Below, piece after piece: positions 59,690-64,000 of a DNA stretch of 64,000 nt. Made by a program: the position numbers and the translations under genes. This DNA is from Dipteronia dyeriana (taxonomy: Eukaryota; Streptophyta; Magnoliopsida; Sapindales; Sapindaceae): positions 58,856,186 through 58,920,185 of the forward strand of contig CM065296.1 of the NCBI GenBank assembly GCA_032871835.1. The letters are read 5' to 3'. Positions within the stretch are counted from its first letter, which is position 1. Every line of letters begins with the position of its first letter. The notes below the pieces were generated by a model that did no database searches, had not been told where the DNA came from, and saw only the letters and a program-made list of their open reading frames with translations.

Positions 59690-60457
59690 GTACATTGATG
59701 ACATGTTGACTAAAAGCATCTCGGCAGATGAGCATGCCCGGGACCTCCGAGTGACATTTGATGTTCTGAGAAGATACCAGATGAAATTAAACCAGAACAA
59801 ATGTTTATTCGGAGTCCATTCGGGGAGATTCTTGTGTTTTCAAGTCCATCAAAGAGGAATCGAAGTTAATCCCGAGAAGATCCAGGCTTTGTAAGAAATG
59901 ACCTCACCTAAAACATTGAAAGAGGTACAGCGCTTAACAGGGTGTTTAGCCTCCTTGGGAAGATTCATCTCAAGGGCTATAGACAGGTGCGGACATTTCT
60001 TCAAGAACATCAAAAAAGGGAAAGGACTCGAGTGGAATAAAGAGTATGAGCAGGCATTCTTAAAAATAAAAGAGTACTTGGGACAAGCTCCCATTCTCTC
60101 AAAACCGTAAAAAGGGGAAATACTTCAGCTGTATCTGTCAATAACCGAGCTTGCAGCAAGTTCAGTCTTAGTCGGAATAGAAGATGGAGTGCAGAAACCA
60201 GTGTATTATACCAGCAAGGCACTCGTACTGGCCGAGACCAGGTACTCTCAGGCAGAGAAAATGGCCTTAGCATTTGTTTCAGCAGCAAAAAAGCTGAGAC
60301 CATATTTTCAAGCCCATACAATCCAGGTTCTCATCAATTGCCCATTAAGACAAATTTTACAAAAACCAGAAATATCAGGAAGACTTACCAAATAGGCAAT
60401 CGAGCTAAGTGAATTCGATATTCATTATGTCCCCAGAACCTCCCTCAAAGGACAAGC
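59690..60457 (+). pseudogene. Element A reverse transcriptase second half and RNase H
   Basis: Resumes YIDDMLTKSISADEHARDL, the rest of the YxDD active site after the GTACA duplication, then LNQNKCLFGVHSGRFLCFQV, the RT thumb/connection (LTGCLASLGRFISRAIDRCG) and the gypsy RNase H: VQKPVYYTSKALVLAETRYS, KMALAFVSAAKKLRPYF and LSEFDIHYVPR. The usual first RNase H Asp region is worn (ELAASSVLV). Stops lie at about 59892, 60108 and 60393; the last fits a Trp codon changed to TAG. Confidence 0.85.
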
Positions 60458-61199
60458 TGTGGCAGACTTCATAGCCGAATTCGCAGAACCAAACCTGGAA
60501 GCAAAAAGACTCTTGGAAAAGAGTTCCCCATGGAAATCGTATGTCGATGGCTCTTCAAATACTCATGGCAGCCGAGCAGGGATCGTAGTTTGCACCCCAA
60601 AAAGAGATGATGTTGAATGTGCCATGATATTTGATTTTAAAGCAACCAATAATCAAGTCGAGTACGAGGCATTGTTAGCTGGAATCAGAGTCTGCATAGC
60701 TCTCGGGGCAGATGAAGTTGAGATATTCGGCGATTCACAGGTAGTTGTCAACCAGGTTATGGACGAGTACAAGGCCAAAGATGAAGGTATGATAGCCTAC
60801 CATGACATCGAGAAACAGCTCCTCCAAAAATTTAAAGAATACAAGATTGCTCAGATCCCTAGGGAAGAAAATGAAAAGGCTGACGCATTGTCTAAATTAG
60901 CGTCAGCAACAACCTCAATCAGACCAAAGACCATTCCAGTTGTACACCTCCTTAAACTGAGTACAGCTGAACCTAAGCATTTGGAAATTTTAGAAATCCG
61001 AACACCGCAAGACGGTTGGATGGTCCAGCTGAGAAGGTTTCTGGAAGAAGGCGTGCTCCCGAAAGATCCAGTATTAGCAAAGCGCATCAGGTATCGATCG
61101 GCTAGGTATACTATGATCGGAGGAGAATTATACAGAAGGGGGTTTTCCCAAGCTCTCCAGAGATGTGTACAGGAAGAAGATGCACATCGAATACTTTAA
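60458..61199 (+). pseudogene. Element A second RNase H (archaeal type, aRH) and start of integrase
   Basis: The 246-codon frame is open throughout. After VADFIAEF come YVDGSSNTHGSRAGIV (Asp), NQVEYEALLAGI (Glu), VEIFGDSQVVVNQV (Asp) and NEKADALSKLA (Asp): the four acidic residues of an RNase H1 fold are all present. This extra domain, between the gypsy RNase H and integrase, marks the Tat lineage. The tail (LEEGVLPKDP, YTMIGGELYRRGFS, QRCV) leads to the integrase zinc site. It would degrade RNA in RNA-DNA hybrids. It is the only catalytic domain of A that looks uninterrupted. Confidence 0.85.
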
Positions 61200-62254
61200 G
61201 AGATCCATGGAGGAGTTTGCGGGAACCACACTGGTGTAGAAGTCTGGCGTATAAGGTACTCAGGCAAGGCTATTATTGGCCTACGCTTCTCTCAGATGCA
61301 CAACAGTGGTTGGAAAGTTACAATACCTGTCAAAGGATTGCCAACGATATCCTACAACCCCTAGAAAAGCTCAAAAACCTCACTGCCCCATGGTCATTCG
61401 CCATGTGGGACCTAGACCTAATCATGCTAATGCCAGTTGGGACAGGGGGTGGAGCAAAGCACGCTATAGTAGCTGTTGATTATTTTACAAAATGGGCAGA
61501 AGCTGAAGCGCTGGTGCATATCACAGAAGCCAACACCAGAAATTTTGTAAAGAAAAACATACTTTATAGGTTTGGAGTTCCAGACACTATAATCACCGAC
61601 AATGGCACTCAGTTTGATAACCAAAAATTCAGACAGTTGTGCGAGAAGTATCATATTGCTAACTACTATGCGACACCAGCTTAGCCACAAAAAAACAGGC
61701 AAGTAGAAGCAGTAATTAAAATTATCAAGCACACCATTAAAGCGAAGTTAGATGACAAAAAAGGTAGCTGGGTTGAAAAGATTTCTGAAGTGTTATGGGC
61801 ATATCGGACGACAGCAAGGACTTCAATAGGAGAAACTCCGTTCACCTTAGCGTTCGGAATAGAAGCTGTCATCCCCGTAGAAACATCGTATGCGTCCCCC
61901 CGGGTCAGGCTATACGATGACGAACAGAATGTTGATATGCTACTACAAAGTTTGGATAAGCTAGAAGAAAAAAGGGAAAAGTCCTGAATAAGAAATACAA
62001 CATATCAAAAATTAGTGGCTCGCCACTACAACTCTCGTGTTCGGATTAGGAAATTCTAGCTAGGAGACCTGGTGCTCATGAAGGTGTCATTGAACACAAC
62101 AAATAGAGCAGCAAGATTCCTGGTTGACAAACGGGAAGGTCCATACAAGATCGAGGGGATAGCTGGCCATGGAGCTTATTGGATTGCTCGACCTAATGGA
62201 GGTGTGTTACCCCGACCATGCAATGCCCAATATCTGAAGATTTTCTATCCTTAA
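61200..62254 (+). pseudogene. Element A integrase, broken
   Basis: The zinc site begins EIHGGVCGNHTG (frame continued from 61199 after a TAA); a missing base near 61235 shifts the frame to LAYKVLRQGYYWPTLL and SYNTCQRIAN. The core has WDLDLIMLMPVG (first Asp region, altered from the usual WGIDI..P), IITDNGTQFDN (second Asp) and, after a TAG at 61681, RQVEAVIKI (Glu). Then WAYRTTARTSIGETPFTLAF, stops at about 61986 and 62058, and LGDLVLMKV, GPYKIEGI, AYWIARPNGG and NAQYLKIFYP, ending at 62254. The C-terminal wording matches Tat integrases. Confidence 0.85.
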
Positions 62255-63172
62255 AAAATATATATATATATTTATATTGAATAATTTATTCTTTTTTCTA
62301 GTCAGGACAAGAAAATATTAAACTGTAATTTAAATCTATCGATTTTTTGCAGTAACAAATAAAATTACTTGGAATTTCTGTAAAGAAAGCATGTAGCTCG
62401 GTATTTCCAAAAGAAAGCATATGATAATAAAAACATATGGAAGAAAAGCATGATAATAAGAACATGCAAATAGAAATCTCGGGACCATCAAATCCCGAAT
62501 GGGCGGAGAAGCTCGTAGGAGCATGCCAGCCGAGCATGGTCAAAATGACCTTCACAAAAAGGCAAACCCGATGCACCAGACTCTGGAAAAATGCTCTGGA
62601 CACTGTCGGGAGAATTTCCGATGAAATGTGTAGCTGTGTTGAAGTAACTTTAAAAAAAAAAGAGCTCAACGATTCGGCAAACCCTTGGGCATAAAAACTA
62701 GGGAGACGTCCTTGGTATTGCGTAAGGACTCGAACGTATGATCATGGTGAGCCTTGATGTAACGTTCGGGTAGCAACCGGGTATGAAACAAGTATAAACT
62801 TCTGTTTCAAGATGATTCGGTTAATAATAAAGAGCCAGTTTAATAAGATACTTGGCATTTGAAGTCATTCGGGTAACAACCGGTTTAATAAGATGCTCGG
62901 TTAAGTTACCTGAACATCGAAGAAGCCAATATAATAAGATACTTGACAATTGAAGTTATTCGGGTAACAACCGGCTTAATAAGATACTCGGTTAAGTTAC
63001 CTGAACACCAGCCAGTTTAATACAGCACTCGATAACAATCAGCAATGAACAGATCAAGACCATTCAATTCAGAATAAAATAAGATTTTTTTGCTCCTAAA
63101 AGAATGGTTACTGTTCAAAGAATGGTTCTGTACAAGTAAAAAATAATCAGAAATTTCTACAATTCTACAAAA
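62255..63172 (+). repeat. 3' untranslated region of A with a 91-bp tandem repeat
   Basis: Between the pol stop and the antisense ORF. The block ATTCGGGTAACAACCGG + TTAATAAGAT + CTCGGTTAAGTTACCTGAACA occurs near 62868 and 62959 (91 bp apart), with partial units near 62769, 62830 and 63005. Upstream (62437-62694) an 85-codon plus-strand frame has no known motif; the opposite strand (62298-62669) is also open. Neither is supported. Confidence 0.65.
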
Positions 63173-64000
63173 TCAAGGTTGCGAGGATTTCGAGCCTTTG
63201 CCAATACTCGGATCTGACACCATCTCATACTCACGAAGCAGGCTCTCATTAGACGGCCAAGTGATATCGTCGACAGTGTCATCCATCTACTGGTTGTAAT
63301 CTTCACCCGGGACTGGCCCAACATCTGGGACTGCACCCTCAACCGACTCTTGACTTGCATAAAAGGTCGAGAGAGAATGCTCGGACGGAATCTCTAAATG
63401 TATAGGATGGGGCTCTTTGCCTTGTCTACGATTGTAGGCTCTCCATTCCTTCATCTGAGTCCGAAGAGATTCCAATGACCGGTCCACATGGTGTTTAATT
63501 GACAGCTCCCAATTAGCACGGGCTTTCTCGGTCGAGTTATTCTTAACTTTGAAGAACTCGCCGGCCAAAACTAGACAACGTTGAAATTCCTAAAGAAGTA
63601 GGGCATCATGAGCAGGGGATCTTTTAAAACGATCCACCCCTTGGACTTCCAGTTCCAACCTGGCCTCTTAAGAAAAGGATTCAACTGTCAGCACTTAACG
63701 GTCCAGATCTTCAATTTTTTGGTCATACGCCGACTTCTCCTGCTCTGCCTCTTGCTCAGCCTTGAGCATGGATTCTTCAGCAGAAGATAGAAGATTTTGA
63801 AGTGATACAACCTTATCCTCTGCCAGAGATGCCTTATCCTCGGCTTCAACCTGCTTCACCAGACAATGGTCGGTAAATATTTGTACAGAACCGACCTCCT
63901 GCTGGTAAGATTTCTAGGCTCGAGCACGGCCCTCCTCACACGCCTTCAACTGAGCCTCTAGACGCCTTATTCGACCAGGTTGATGTTGCTGCGTCTGAAT
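63173..64000 (-). pseudogene. Antisense ORF (aORF) of element A, C-terminal part, five internal stops
   Basis: One minus-strand frame runs from the window edge to a TGA at 63173-63175, about 275 codons with five internal stops and no frameshift. It starts with a long charged coiled coil (RIRRLEAQLKACEEGRARA; EDKVVSLQNLLSSAEESML), followed by LAGEFFKVKNNSTEKARANW and SLESLRTQMKEWRAYNRRQG, then an acidic tail ending KGSSQP-like text. The layout resembles the coiled-coil antisense ORF of F1. Each stop (TAG or TAA) is one transition from a Gln codon. The N-terminus, toward the 3' LTR, is outside the window. Function unknown. Confidence 0.7.

Larger units (their letters stand above)
43092..64000 (+). 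mobile_element. Element A: Tat-lineage Ty3/gypsy element, interrupted by B, 3' end beyond window
   Basis: Order: 5' LTR, primer site, gag, protease, RT (first half), the 12.6-kb insertion B, RT (second half), RNase H, second RNase H, integrase, 3' tandem repeat and an antisense ORF. The second, archaeal-type RNase H and the antisense ORF place it in the Tat (Retand/Ogre-related) group. Five bases before its LTR are CATAT (43087-43091); the matching right flank is outside the window. It is inserted in a copia leader. Stops and frameshifts throughout make it inactive. Confidence 0.85.

Overview
This is plant nuclear DNA: AT-rich, almost entirely LTR retrotransposons plus one broken PIF/Harbinger DNA transposon. 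I found no host gene, rRNA, tRNA or CRISPR array. Element families (Ty3/gypsy Tat, Athila and a Galadriel-like chromovirus; Ty1/copia; Harbinger) are those of flowering plants. The density, nesting and decay suggest pericentromeric or other heterochromatin. I could not identify the species.

Layout, left to right. 1-1829: 3' end of a Tat element (E) with an antisense ORF and 3' LTR. 2101-2247: a MITE-like inverted repeat. 2341-7898: a decayed Harbinger element with divergent Myb-like and transposase genes, the latter split by a 2.3-kb copia LTR. 7899-15958: copia element Cop-1 (LTR-gag-RT-RNase H-LTR; protease and integrase lost). 15959-31127: remains of a second Tat-like family, with a minus LTR (F1), a coiled-coil antisense ORF split by copia element Cop-2 and a solo LTR, a 97-bp tandem repeat, then a plus LTR (F2) with primer site. 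31128-39897: mostly unassignable AT-rich relics with two short tandem-repeat fields. 39898-42412: Athila-type pol on the minus strand.

42421-64000 is a stack of insertions. A copia LTR lies at the edge of the Athila pol. Tat element A (5' LTR 43092-43964) sits in that copia leader. Chromovirus B (47109-59689, minus, 5-bp target duplication GTACA) interrupts A inside the YxDD box of reverse transcriptase. Inside B are plus-strand pieces of the same family (C) and a minus-strand related element (D). A resumes at 59690 with RNase H, a second (archaeal-type) RNase H and integrase, then a 91-bp tandem repeat and a decayed antisense ORF that runs off the window.

No element is intact: every coding region carries stops, frameshifts or deletions. 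The most unusual structure is B/C. Its two internal LTR-gag junctions carry the same five target bases (GAAAG) at the same gag codon but in inverted orientation, as expected from integration of an element into itself or a later inversion. Other points are a pol frame that reads into its own 3' LTR, antisense ORFs in three Tat-like elements, and Cop-1 flanks that come from two different loci.
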